64,000 nucleotides of DNA from Malaya genurostris. Its lineage: Eukaryota; Arthropoda; Insecta; Diptera; Culicidae. The position numbers and the translations under genes are program-made. The notes below the pieces were generated by a model. It saw only the letters and a program-made list of their open reading frames with translations. It ran no database searches and was not told the origin of the DNA. Where the stretch lies: assembly GCF_030247185.1 (NCBI RefSeq), contig NC_080572.1:297338314-297402313 (forward strand), written 5' to 3'. Of the stretch, positions 20,169 through 31,668 are shown in pieces (position 1 is the stretch's first letter; the number at the start of each line of letters is the position of its first letter).

Positions 20169-23061
20169 TTAAAACTCAGTTTTGGAAATAATTTCCACCT
20201 GAATTTTGAACTCAATCTTAGTTTTAGAATTTAGTTTCAGAATACGGGTTCAAAAGTTAAAACTAAAACTCGAAAACTGAATCCTAATTCTAGATTCTGA
20301 AGCTAGATTTTTGGAACTGATTCCTTGACTAGATTTTGAAATTGAAATTAGTACCTACATTTGACTTCGAAATTCGTATCCAGAATTCTCATTCTGGAAC
20401 AAAAATTCAGAATTCCGAAACAATATGCAAGTTATGAATTTTAGATCTCGATTTTGGAACACAATTTAAGATCTAAATTAGAATTAGAACTGATTGCTGA
20501 ACTTGAATTTAATACTTGATTCCAGTTTCTGAAATCATATCCATAATTTAGATTAAGCATGCTGGAATCGAATTGGGAACTTTCGTTCTGGAGCTGGATT
20601 TCCAGTTCCGGATTCAGTGCTTGAAGTCAGGTTCGGAATTCAGTTTTAGAATTAAATTCGCAACCTGAATTCTGAAAATGGGTTCAGTTTCAGAATTCTA
20701 AAACTAAATTACTGAACTGAATCCTAGATCTGAATTTTGAACCTGAGTTTTCCTACTAAATTCGGAGACAGTTTCATGTTCTGGATATAATTCACACAAT
20801 CAATCAACTAAAATGAACAATTATTGATATTCGGAGGTGTGAAAGAAGCATGTCAGTTTTGTTCATATTCACGTCCTCATATTCCGTCCTCTCTGACATT
20901 ACCCACCCGCCTTTTTTCTTCGCTAAATAGAGTTTTCCCCATTTAAGTATATATAATTATGACAGCACTTTGGAAAAAAAACAAGAAATAAATCATTCTG
21001 CATCCCCGAAAGGATGCTGATCGTTTTGCTGGTGCCAGAATGCACATTTAACAAAACTTTTACAGAAATTTTACAAAAGCGACACTTATTTGCATTCCCG
21101 GAAGAATGCAAAACAATTCGCAGTGTGCATGAGCAGAAGAGATGCCTAACAATCTGCTAAAACCCTATTTAAGGTCAATACAGAAAGGATTCATTTACTA
21201 CAGAAAGAACGATGAACCCCTCTGACTATAGCTACTTGGCACATTGGGTGAGAAACGATAGAATATCCTTTAATTTTAGCTACTCATACACAGACTCAAC
21301 CAAGAATGGAGAACCAAAAACCCGGGTACGTAGTTGCGTCAATGCGGGACAGTTTATGATATGCAAATCCGTAATCGCATTCACACAAATCACACGAATA
21401 ATACTCAGCACGCTGTGATAGTTGAGTTTGAAATGTCCAGTCAGCGCTCTGATCAGAATACTACTATGATGCTAGGAAAAATGCAGTAGACACTTTGACA
21501 TTTCCAGATTCAAATCTGGTAAAGATGCCTTTGTCTGAGCGCAAGTTTGCAAGCTGCGCCAGTAGCCGGCATGTTTGGATGCAGCCAAGAACGAATCTTG
21601 TGCTTTATCCAACTAGTTGAAAGTGGTAAAGCTGGTTCAGGACCAACGAAATCATTCGTTGCACCAGCTCTAGCCAACTCATCAGCCCATTCATTTCCAG
21701 TAATACCAGAATGGCCGGGTACCCATAAGAAGTAAACAGCATTTGAAATGCTGAGGCCTTCAATTTGAGTTCGACATGCGATCACTAGATTCGACCGTGA
21801 GTCATTCGAACTGAGTTCTTTCAAGGCTGCCTGACTGTCGGAACAAAAATAAATTCGTTCACCACAGATTCTCTGCTGAAGTGCCAATTGTATCCCACAA
21901 AGAATCGAATAGATTTCTGCTTGGAACACAGCACAGTATTTACCAAGTGAATGAGACTGCTCCAGCCTCATTTCACAACAGTAGACACCAGCACCAGCAC
22001 GACCATTCAACAGAGAACCGTCCGTATAAGAAAATATGTGCTCATCATGTTGTCGTTTCAGAAAACCAGACAACCATTCCTCACGAAGAGGATATTTCAC
22101 ATCTTTGAAAATTCGCATAAAAACCCGCACAAATATGAAAATAGGCATGGCAAGGCTTTGAAAATTTTAAATTAACATGAAAACCGCATAACTTTGGGAA
22201 ATCGCATTGAAAAATTGTCAAACTAAACATAAAATATTCGCTTTCAAAACAAATCGCAAATTTGCATGTAACTGAATCCTTATTCTAGATTCTGGAAGTA
22301 GATTTTTAGAACTGGTTTCTGAATTTAGTGTTCGATATTCGTAATTCAACTTCAGTATTCCGGAATAATATTCAAGAAATTAATTTTATATGTGGATTCT
22401 GAAACGGAAGTTTAGATCTGAACACCGGATCAGAATTTTGAATTCCCTTAAAAACAAGAATCTAATTTCTGAATTTAGTTTCGGAATTTAAATTTAATTC
22501 CAGAGCTCAAGTTCTGAACACAGTTCTAGAATGAAAATTGCAACCTGGATTCCGAAGTAGAGTTCTTCTCCAGAATTACTCAAGTTGATATTTACTCAAG
22601 CGAATTTGATCCTACATTCGAATAGACGTTGCATTTTCAAACTCGTTTCCCATAGCAGATTCTAGATCTTGGTTTGAAAGCCATAATCATGATTGATGAT
22701 TTCTAGTTTCGATTATGCCAATCGAGAAATCCGACATAGTGTGTTTCAAAATTGTTAATTTTTGATTCAGAACTAGTTTCGTAGGGAAACTAAACTTGAA
22801 CAATTTTGAATCGCACGAATATTAACAAAAGAGTTTCACCCTCTGTACGATTCACACACATTTGAATGTCGGGTAAAATTCACAGCACAACCCAAGCAAG
22901 GAGAGCTGCTTCGTTCGTTCATTAGTTCATGAAGATGTGCGCCAGCTGATGATTATACTTCATGAGGTTAGCATTTGATGGATGGTTCTCATATTGAAAA
23001 TACCTATGAGAAAACTAGATTCATAACTTTTGGTTCCGATGAATATTAATTTAAAGAACAT
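19968..23061. repeat. Tandem duplication, copy 1 (3094 bp)
   Basis: Matches 23062-26155 at a constant offset of 3094 with no difference that I noticed; the translated frames in the two copies are identical. It contains the right part of the TTAA MITE, degenerate GAATTC repeats, and an inverted LOA fragment. The left breakpoint lies at the loop edge of a 14-bp hairpin. Confidence 0.93.
20985..22096 (-). pseudogene. LOA LINE fragment: RNase H domain and 3'UTR (copy 1)
   Basis: Minus-strand remnant of the same LINE family as 11603-15579. The open stretch 21510-22148 encodes the RNase H domain with SYTDGSLLNGRAGAGVYC, AEIYSIL, SDSQAAL and WVPGHSGITGNEWAD. LOA similarity stops near 22096 (PLREEWLSGF). 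Downstream of the domain the frame is broken by a deletion near 21590 (SWLHPNM), and the 3'UTR continues to about 20985. There is no endonuclease or reverse transcriptase, so it is a dead fragment. Compared with the intact copy it carries scattered substitutions, so it is from an older insertion. Confidence 0.88.
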
Positions 23062-26000
23062 TGGTTATTTTTGACAGATCGATAGTTATTTTCCGACACT
23101 GAAAAAAATCTTGCAATGAAAATTCTAATATCAATTCTTTAGTTGAAATTATTTCCAGTGGAAAATAAACCCGAATAACTTTCCGTCCGTCAAATTTTGG
23201 AATGGAATTTTTATTTTTTTTAACCAAAAGTTAAAATTACTTGCGAATTCATGGTTCACAGCTTAAAACTCAGTTTTGGAAATAATTTCCACCTGAATTT
23301 TGAACTCAATCTTAGTTTTAGAATTTAGTTTCAGAATACGGGTTCAAAAGTTAAAACTAAAACTCGAAAACTGAATCCTAATTCTAGATTCTGAAGCTAG
23401 ATTTTTGGAACTGATTCCTTGACTAGATTTTGAAATTGAAATTAGTACCTACATTTGACTTCGAAATTCGTATCCAGAATTCTCATTCTGGAACAAAAAT
23501 TCAGAATTCCGAAACAATATGCAAGTTATGAATTTTAGATCTCGATTTTGGAACACAATTTAAGATCTAAATTAGAATTAGAACTGATTGCTGAACTTGA
23601 ATTTAATACTTGATTCCAGTTTCTGAAATCATATCCATAATTTAGATTAAGCATGCTGGAATCGAATTGGGAACTTTCGTTCTGGAGCTGGATTTCCAGT
23701 TCCGGATTCAGTGCTTGAAGTCAGGTTCGGAATTCAGTTTTAGAATTAAATTCGCAACCTGAATTCTGAAAATGGGTTCAGTTTCAGAATTCTAAAACTA
23801 AATTACTGAACTGAATCCTAGATCTGAATTTTGAACCTGAGTTTTCCTACTAAATTCGGAGACAGTTTCATGTTCTGGATATAATTCACACAATCAATCA
23901 ACTAAAATGAACAATTATTGATATTCGGAGGTGTGAAAGAAGCATGTCAGTTTTGTTCATATTCACGTCCTCATATTCCGTCCTCTCTGACATTACCCAC
24001 CCGCCTTTTTTCTTCGCTAAATAGAGTTTTCCCCATTTAAGTATATATAATTATGACAGCACTTTGGAAAAAAAACAAGAAATAAATCATTCTGCATCCC
24101 CGAAAGGATGCTGATCGTTTTGCTGGTGCCAGAATGCACATTTAACAAAACTTTTACAGAAATTTTACAAAAGCGACACTTATTTGCATTCCCGGAAGAA
24201 TGCAAAACAATTCGCAGTGTGCATGAGCAGAAGAGATGCCTAACAATCTGCTAAAACCCTATTTAAGGTCAATACAGAAAGGATTCATTTACTACAGAAA
24301 GAACGATGAACCCCTCTGACTATAGCTACTTGGCACATTGGGTGAGAAACGATAGAATATCCTTTAATTTTAGCTACTCATACACAGACTCAACCAAGAA
24401 TGGAGAACCAAAAACCCGGGTACGTAGTTGCGTCAATGCGGGACAGTTTATGATATGCAAATCCGTAATCGCATTCACACAAATCACACGAATAATACTC
24501 AGCACGCTGTGATAGTTGAGTTTGAAATGTCCAGTCAGCGCTCTGATCAGAATACTACTATGATGCTAGGAAAAATGCAGTAGACACTTTGACATTTCCA
24601 GATTCAAATCTGGTAAAGATGCCTTTGTCTGAGCGCAAGTTTGCAAGCTGCGCCAGTAGCCGGCATGTTTGGATGCAGCCAAGAACGAATCTTGTGCTTT
24701 ATCCAACTAGTTGAAAGTGGTAAAGCTGGTTCAGGACCAACGAAATCATTCGTTGCACCAGCTCTAGCCAACTCATCAGCCCATTCATTTCCAGTAATAC
24801 CAGAATGGCCGGGTACCCATAAGAAGTAAACAGCATTTGAAATGCTGAGGCCTTCAATTTGAGTTCGACATGCGATCACTAGATTCGACCGTGAGTCATT
24901 CGAACTGAGTTCTTTCAAGGCTGCCTGACTGTCGGAACAAAAATAAATTCGTTCACCACAGATTCTCTGCTGAAGTGCCAATTGTATCCCACAAAGAATC
25001 GAATAGATTTCTGCTTGGAACACAGCACAGTATTTACCAAGTGAATGAGACTGCTCCAGCCTCATTTCACAACAGTAGACACCAGCACCAGCACGACCAT
25101 TCAACAGAGAACCGTCCGTATAAGAAAATATGTGCTCATCATGTTGTCGTTTCAGAAAACCAGACAACCATTCCTCACGAAGAGGATATTTCACATCTTT
25201 GAAAATTCGCATAAAAACCCGCACAAATATGAAAATAGGCATGGCAAGGCTTTGAAAATTTTAAATTAACATGAAAACCGCATAACTTTGGGAAATCGCA
25301 TTGAAAAATTGTCAAACTAAACATAAAATATTCGCTTTCAAAACAAATCGCAAATTTGCATGTAACTGAATCCTTATTCTAGATTCTGGAAGTAGATTTT
25401 TAGAACTGGTTTCTGAATTTAGTGTTCGATATTCGTAATTCAACTTCAGTATTCCGGAATAATATTCAAGAAATTAATTTTATATGTGGATTCTGAAACG
25501 GAAGTTTAGATCTGAACACCGGATCAGAATTTTGAATTCCCTTAAAAACAAGAATCTAATTTCTGAATTTAGTTTCGGAATTTAAATTTAATTCCAGAGC
25601 TCAAGTTCTGAACACAGTTCTAGAATGAAAATTGCAACCTGGATTCCGAAGTAGAGTTCTTCTCCAGAATTACTCAAGTTGATATTTACTCAAGCGAATT
25701 TGATCCTACATTCGAATAGACGTTGCATTTTCAAACTCGTTTCCCATAGCAGATTCTAGATCTTGGTTTGAAAGCCATAATCATGATTGATGATTTCTAG
25801 TTTCGATTATGCCAATCGAGAAATCCGACATAGTGTGTTTCAAAATTGTTAATTTTTGATTCAGAACTAGTTTCGTAGGGAAACTAAACTTGAACAATTT
25901 TGAATCGCACGAATATTAACAAAAGAGTTTCACCCTCTGTACGATTCACACACATTTGAATGTCGGGTAAAATTCACAGCACAACCCAAGCAAGGAGAGC

Positions 26001-26155
26001 TGCTTCGTTCGTTCATTAGTTCATGAAGATGTGCGCCAGCTGATGATTATACTTCATGAGGTTAGCATTTGATGGATGGTTCTCATATTGAAAATACCTA
26101 TGAGAAAACTAGATTCATAACTTTTGGTTCCGATGAATATTAATTTAAAGAACAT
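23062..26155. repeat. Tandem duplication, copy 2 (3094 bp)
   Basis: Second unit. It begins directly at the end of copy 1 (junction AACATTGG at 23058-23064) and ends at AACATTGC (26158). The overlap at the junction is only TG or TTG, so there was no long homology to drive the event. Confidence 0.93.
24079..25190 (-). pseudogene. LOA LINE fragment: RNase H domain and 3'UTR (copy 2)
   Basis: Same fragment as at 20985-22096, carried along by the tandem duplication. The RNase H frame is 24604-25242. The breaks are the same, so it is not an independent insertion. Confidence 0.88.
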
Positions 26156-27227
26156 TGCTCTTAGCATTTCTAAAATATATACACAGTGTAAATTCCCAAG
26201 AAACAAGTCGATCGTTTTGAAAATGACCTCCAATGAAAAATTTATCCTGCACCATGTTTGAAATATTTTTGAAATGTGTTCAAATTTGGTATTTGAGTGC
26301 GAACATTATGTACCTAAAAACACCGTAAACAATGCCTGTATGAGCATGCTTCGCGTCCCGTAGCAAGCCGTGAAGCAAAGTTCTTCATTTTCGTACAGTA
26401 CTAACGAGAGCGAACCCTTTATTTCATTGCATTGCCATGGATTGCTTAGTTCATGTGTTTACTGTGCCTGAGAGTTATGTCAAGCGAAGTGTTCACAGCG
26501 GATGTTTTCTGTTGCTTCGTTCGTTTCTTACCCTATCGAAACCTTTAAAAATCTTCAGTCTTCTGAACCAGACAATTACACCCTTGAAACATAATAGGAT
26601 ATTGTACACTTCTGAATATTTTTTTTCTACAGACGCTTTTGTATAAAACACTCTTGTATTATTTTTCAAACACACAAAGTTATTCTTTCGTCCTAATTTT
26701 GCTTTATGCGTCAAATTATATAAAAATGGTATGCCAAATGCTAATTTATGAATTTGAAGGAATGCTACAAACGGTTTCCCCGAAAACAAAGCGAAATTCT
26801 TGACCTGTTTGAAGGGTTTTCCATGATTTTCGCTTTTCTAATGAACATACAAACCAATTCACACCCTCTCTTTCTGCTACTAACGCAGAAGGTGATAGCA
26901 CCCAGTCGACGCCGTTGTATTGACCAAATGTCATCATAGATACATAGAACTTGTGAGCATTTAGTTATCTCACCTTTTGACAACCCTAACCTGCGTTTTT
27001 GACTACTGAATTAAAATTCAATTTTATAATTAAATTCCTGAATTTCGAGAATTTTCCAGTTCAGAATTTGACACTGAATTCAATTTCATTATCCAAGTTC
27101 GGTATTCAATTTCAGAATTCAGCTCTAGAACTAAATTCGGTATTGAGTTCAGTTCCAGATTTCTAAGACCAAATTCTGAGCCTGGCCTAGGTTCCGAACT
27201 TAGTTCTGGAATTTAGTTCCTGTTCCT
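26156..27227. other. Intron sequence with degenerate GAATTC repeats at the right
   Basis: No gene was seen. From about 27000 to 27220 it is the GAATTC/CTGAATT-rich degenerate repeat. Open frames near 26437-26983 have no domains. Confidence 0.5.
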
Positions 27228-27420
27228 AATGCCCGAGTTGGCGGTTCAATGCATAGGACGCTGGTCTTACAAGCCAGTTGTCGTATGTTAGAGCCCCGAG
27301 CTGGAAGGATTCTTTGTGTTAGTAGGATCCATAGTACTAGCCATGCAATGATTCTGTACACTAAGAATCGGCTGCGAAGTCTTCCACAAAAGGAATGTAA
27401 TGCCAGGACTTTGCTTTTTC
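27228..27420 (+). mobile_element. tRNA-derived SINE (copy 1)
   Basis: The head resembles a tRNA: GTTGGCGGTTCAATGCATAG, anticodon-like loop CTTACAA and a degenerate B box. The other copy at 54482-54687 has a canonical B box, GTTCGAGCCCC. A non-tRNA body ends in GGAATGTAATGCCAGGAC. It lacks a 21-23 nt block before CCACAAAAGG that the other copy has. The anticodon-loop match to a valine tRNA is suggestive only. Confidence 0.75.
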
Positions 27421-27593
27421 CTAAATCCTGGTCCATAATTTAGGTTATGGTGTCTGTCAGGAACACCCCTTTAATCCTGGGATTGATATTTGAATTCATA
27501 TTGGAATTGGTGGCTTTGGATTAGAACCGCGCTAGAATTTAACGCTGATGGATTGACATTGACATTGAAAATGAGTTTTCGGGATTTGGAACC

Positions 27594-27784
27594 TGTGCAT
27601 TTTATAACTATTAATCGGAAACGGAATCACCCAGAGCGGTACACTTCTTACCTGTAAGGTTGTTCGTGGTGAAATGTCCAAAGCAATTCTGTTACAGCTC
27701 GCTTGACCTGGTGCAATGATGTCTACCGCAATTTGTCATGGCATACTATACATTAGTTATTATAAACTCGTTTGCACCCACACA
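27594..27784 (-). repeat. 3' LTR of the non-coding LTR element
   Basis: 191 bp, identical to 31669-31859. Its + strand ends are TGTGCATTTT and CACCCACACA. Confidence 0.92.
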
Positions 27785-27798
27785 TCCACCCTCTTCTC
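27785..27798 (-). promoter_or_regulatory. Polypurine tract
   Basis: Minus strand GAGAAGAGGGTGGA directly abuts the 3' LTR and is preceded by a T-rich stretch, the expected plus-strand primer site. This fixes the element's orientation. Confidence 0.8.
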
Positions 27799-28175
27799 AA
27801 AAAAAAAAATGAAATACTAGTTCTCTTAGCTTTACTTCTAATAAATCAAAATAAAAACAAATAAAATAATCTTATAGGTCGATATACGAGAATTTATGTC
27901 AGAGAAGGAATAACGTTTCAGTGTAATCATACAGTTTCACTCAAGTTTTCAGATTTTTCGCAATGCACAGATTTTTTTTAACCTTTGGCATCCCTGGGTG
28001 TATCGAGTGGTATATCGCTCGGATCCACGATGTAGAATTAACACTGCACACTTCGAAAAAATCCTGTGATTTTATATTTTATCAAATGCACATTAATGGA
28101 GCAATTTTACGTGCAAGAACATTCAATATTATAGCTAAAATTCCATGACATGAAATTCATTGAAATAAAAAGAAG

Positions 28176-28262
28176 GTTATGATTGCGACCGCTGTGACTT
28201 GAACTGAGAATAATCGGATTACAAAGTACGTCCATTGATCGACTGAGCAACAGAAGAACACA
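28176..28262 (-). other. tRNA-like sequence (pseudogene or SINE head)
   Basis: Minus strand reads GTTGCTCAGTCGATCAATGG, then an anticodon-like loop TTTGTAA and AGTTCAAGTC, positioned like a tRNA A box, a threonine-type anticodon loop and a B box. Arm pairing is poor, so a functional tRNA is unlikely. It lies inside the LTR element. Confidence 0.4.
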
Positions 28263-28362
28263 TCTGTATTCATACAGTCTAACCCGCTAGCCGAATGCAC
28301 ACTACAATCAAACTAGTAAAATTCATGCACTACCATCAAACTAGTAAAATATTAAGCCATTA

Positions 28363-30194
28363 TTTGGAGGCCGCAGAAGAAGCCTCCAAGCCCTTGGTGG
28401 GACAAAGAGTGCTCAGGTGCTAAACACGCGAAAAAAAATGCTTTCAAAACGTTTTTAAAACGAGGATGAGGAACTCTTCAGAACTTTGAAAAATTCTTGT
28501 TTTAGAAACCAAGTACAAGAACATACTTCGAGCCAAGAAATGCAGCTATTGGAGACATTTTGTCGAAGGTTTGTCAATACGACCAGTCGAATGAGGAATC
28601 GTTACGTAGGACATGAGAGTGAGGAATACTCGAACAGATGGATATTTGATTTTGCTTCTGTCCGCTCCTCTATAATTGTTACGTAAATGACATTGACAGC
28701 TAACCCCATGTACACTAATGTCGTTTTCGTTTTTAAATTGCACTACACCGGTGTAGCGAAAGCTGCACCTAAACCGTTCGTTTTTACCAATTGCACTACA
28801 CCAGTGCTACACTTTTTCTGCACCGATACCACTGGTGTAGCACTCATCAAAAGTTTGGTGTAGCTCTGTGCAATGGAATCGTTCATTGTAGTCAATGGTT
28901 ACTGTTTATGTTTTCGTCATTTTTGTTCGTTTATTCATGCCTCAGTGTAGCACTGCACCGGTGTAGTGCAAACTAAAAACGAAAACGCCATAAGACAACT
29001 GCAAAAACCATTGCAAGATACCTTAGATCACTTGTCCGTTTGGGCTGTTCATCTGGGTATCGAATTCTCTGCGGAAAAAACGGAGCTGGTCGTATTTTCA
29101 AGAAAGCATGATCCCGCGCAGCTTCAGCTTCATATGATGGGAAGAATTATCCAACAGGTTTTGACTTTCAAATACCTCGGAGTGTGGTTTGATTCCAAAT
29201 GCACGTGGGGAGGACACATTAGGTATCTGATAACAAAATGCCAACAAAAAGTAAATTTTCTTCGAAAAAAAAACAGGATTTTGGTGGGGTGCTCATCCGC
29301 AAGATCTGATAAAATTGTATCAAACAACGATACTTTCAGTGATGGAATATGGATGCGTTTGTTTTCGTTCCCCTGCAAACTCTCATATTATCAAACTTGA
29401 GCGAATTCAGTACCGTTGTTTGCGAATTGCCTTAGGCTGGATGCATTCGACACATACAATGAGTCTTGAAGTTCTGGCAGGAGTTCTTCCATTGAAAGAT
29501 CGTTTTTAGGAGCTTTCATCGCGACTGCTAATAGCATGTGAGGTACTGAATCCCTTAGTTATTAATAACTTCGAAAGGCTAGTTGAGTTTCAATCTCAAA
29601 CAAGATTCATGACAGTATATTTTATCCATATGTTACACGAAATCGACTCTTCAAGATATATTCCTATCCGTCACAGCCTCCTAAATGTCCCTGACTCATA
29701 TGTTCAAGTAAATTCAGTCCTATTGACTCTGAGAAAATGTTTTACACGGACGGATCGCGAATTGAAAAAGCGACAGGGTTTGGTATGTTCAACAATAATG
29801 TTTCGGCCTCATTTAGGCTTCAAGAACCTGCATCTGTTTATATAGCAGAGTTAGCAGCAGTTCATTATAGTTTGAGTGTAATCGTCACATTATCTCCAAA
29901 CCATTATTTTCTTTTCACAGATAGTCTGAGTGCAATTGAAGCCATTCGCTCAAATCACTACTACCGATATGAAAATTTTCGGACGAATCCTCCTTTTCTT
30001 GGTTCCATTTTTCATTGGCAGGTATCTCTACCGGTAATTCAGATTTGCGACAATGTGTCAAACATCGCCTGGAAAAATTGGTTCAGTGTCTGAAGAAGTT
30101 AGTGTGCATTTTATAACTATATATTGTGGATGCCACGGCGAAGAAAAACTTAAGCATATTGCCTATTAAATAAACGTACTTATGGAAAAAAAAA
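28363..30194 (+). pseudogene. Degenerate, 5'-truncated I-element copy nested in the LTR element
   Basis: Matches the ORF2 and 3' end of the intact I element at 37648-43700. It is flanked by the 10-bp duplication TAAGCCATTA (28353-28362, 30195-30204) and ends in the I 3'UTR (GGCGAAGAAAAACTTA) plus poly(A). Relative to the intact copy it has lost about 700 bp covering most of the reverse transcriptase (junction near 28657), further pieces near 28376 and 29705, and most of the RNase H domain beyond SLSAIEAIRSN. The last part before the 3'UTR is foreign and contains TGTGCATTTTATAACTAT, the first 18 bases of the surrounding LTR. Several frameshifts are present. It cannot encode a protein. Confidence 0.88.
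28719..28990. mobile_element. PIF/Harbinger-type MITE (272 bp) inside the I fragment
   Basis: Inverted ends TGTCGTTTTCGTTTTTA (left) and TGGCGTTTTCGTTTTTA (right, reverse complement) continue into TTGCACTACACCGGTG, about 34 bp in all. TAA lies on both sides (28716-28718, 28991-28993). The uninterrupted target ACACTAAGACAA is visible in the intact I element at about 41582. A TAA duplication is the PIF/Harbinger pattern. Repeated CACTACACC/GGTGTAG words fill the interior. Confidence 0.88.
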
Positions 30195-30479
30195 TAAGCC
30201 ATTACAAATGAAATTTTCCAGGTCTTTATGAGTACACCTGTAAAATACAATTTTTTTTGTGTGTGTGGTGTATCATGATGGCGAAGCGAAACTCCTACAT
30301 TATTTGTTTGTACATTTTCTAAATCATTATCAACATGTTTTCGAGTTCGATTTCACTACCTGAAGCATAACATGCTCAAATTGCACGGCGTTACTGAAAT
30401 CGTTGACTCCTCGTCAGTCTGATCAACAGATGCGTCAAATGTCGTCTGATTCTCTGCATTGCTCGTACCGCTGACCCAT

Positions 30480-31288
30480 CGGACATATTTTCCGTTATTC
30501 TCCATATATCTTGCTTTTAACACTTTTTTTTGTGGTCTGGAATTGCACGCAAAAATATGCGCGTAAGATTACTTACGAAGCAAATGTGCGCGATCTCAAA
30601 ATCCGCTTTGCAATGCACGATTATTCAAATCCGTTTTTTTTATTTGCACGGCCACGTTGCCTGCTTCATTTTGTGCGCGACGTTTCCGGTCCGCTTATTT
30701 AAATTTAAATATTTGCGCGACCTTCCTGGTCCGCTCTGTGATGCGCGATTTCGAGAATCTGCCATTTTTATTAAAATTGCGCGACCTTCCTGGTCCGCTT
30801 ATAATGCGCGACCATAGTGATCCGCTTTTTCATTCATTTCATTTTCTCTTCGGCCATTTTCGTTTCACAATTGAACGAGAAAATCTGCGTACCAGATAGT
30901 ACGATTGTAGCCGAATATTGGTATATATTTTGAGTTGCCCAATCGGACATATTTTCCGTCGTTTGCCATATTACTTTAGTTTAACGCCTTTTTGTGGTCT
31001 GGAATTATACACAAAAATATATGCGTGAGATAACTTATAACTGAAATGTACGCGATCTAACGATCCGCTTTACGATGCGCAATTATTGAAAATCCGCTCA
31101 TTAATTTTCTTTTTTTTTTCATTTGCACGGCCACGTTGCTTGCTCCGTTTATGCGCGACGTTTTCGGTTCGCTCGTTTATATTTAAATATTTGCGCGACC
31201 TTCCAGATCCGCTATGTGATGCGCGATTTTATGAATCCACCTTTTTCAATTAAAAAAAATCGTCAACATTTTTTTAAATGTATTTTAA
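30480..31288. repeat. Two diverged ~460-bp units inside the LTR element
   Basis: 30482-30900 and 30943-31288 align block by block (GGACATATTTTCCGT, TTTGTGGTCTGGAATT, GATCCGCTTT, TTGCACGGCCACGTTGC, TTTAAATATTTGCGCGACC). Short GCGCGACC...GTCCGCTT words are scattered through both and become a regular array at 31290. Confidence 0.7.
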
Positions 31289-31289
31289 T

Positions 31290-31497
31290 GCGCGACCTTC
31301 TTGGTCCGCTTTGATGCGCGACCTTCCTGGTCCGCTTTGATGCTCGACCTTCCTGGTCCGCTTTGATGCGCGACCTTCTTGGTCCGCTTATGATGCGCGA
31401 CCTTCCTGGTCCGCTTTGATGCGCGACCTTCTTGGTCCGCTTATGATGCGCGACCTTCCTGGTCCGCTTATGATGCGCGACCATAATGATCCGCTTG
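31290..31497. repeat. 26-27 bp minisatellite, GCGCGACCTTCCTGGTCCGC units
   Basis: Seven full units differing mainly at CCTGG versus CTTGG and at TTTGAT versus TTATGAT, plus an eighth degenerate unit (CCATAATGATCCGC). Units contain the inverted pair GGACC / GGTCC-like, so each can form a small hairpin. Repetitive open frames over it are artefacts. Confidence 0.9.
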
Positions 31498-31648
31498 TTC
31501 CAGTTATTTTCAACGTTACGTAATCTCCACCGACGCTTCTTTTTTTTTCATTTGAAAATGAAAACCTTTGTGCCAAATATTTGAATAATTTTCTGTTGCT
31601 TTAGGTGATTCCGTTTCCGTTTTGAATAACTATGCTATTTGAATTGCA

Positions 31649-31667
31649 ACTCCTGGCAGGATCGCCA
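31649..31667 (-). promoter_or_regulatory. Primer-binding site, tRNA-Arg(UCU) type
   Basis: Minus strand TGGCGATCCTGCCAGGAGT lies one base after the 5' LTR. From memory of insect tRNA-Arg(UCU), whose 3' end reads ACTCCTGGCAGGATCG plus CCA, all 19 bases pair. Confidence 0.8.
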
Positions 31668-31668
31668 T

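Noticed and set aside
20923..25269. Two independent LOA insertions
   Set aside because: The fragments and all flanking sequence are identical at a constant offset, so they are one insertion duplicated in tandem.
27228..27310. Functional valine tRNA gene
   Set aside because: The head continues into a SINE body found in a second copy, the B box is altered, and the acceptor stem cannot be closed.
31290..31497. CRISPR-like array
   Set aside because: Units are head to tail without unique spacers and the genome is eukaryotic.
31263..31576. Basic repetitive open frames on the minus strand
   Set aside because: Produced by the 26-27 bp minisatellite; unit length variation changes frame and there are no domains.
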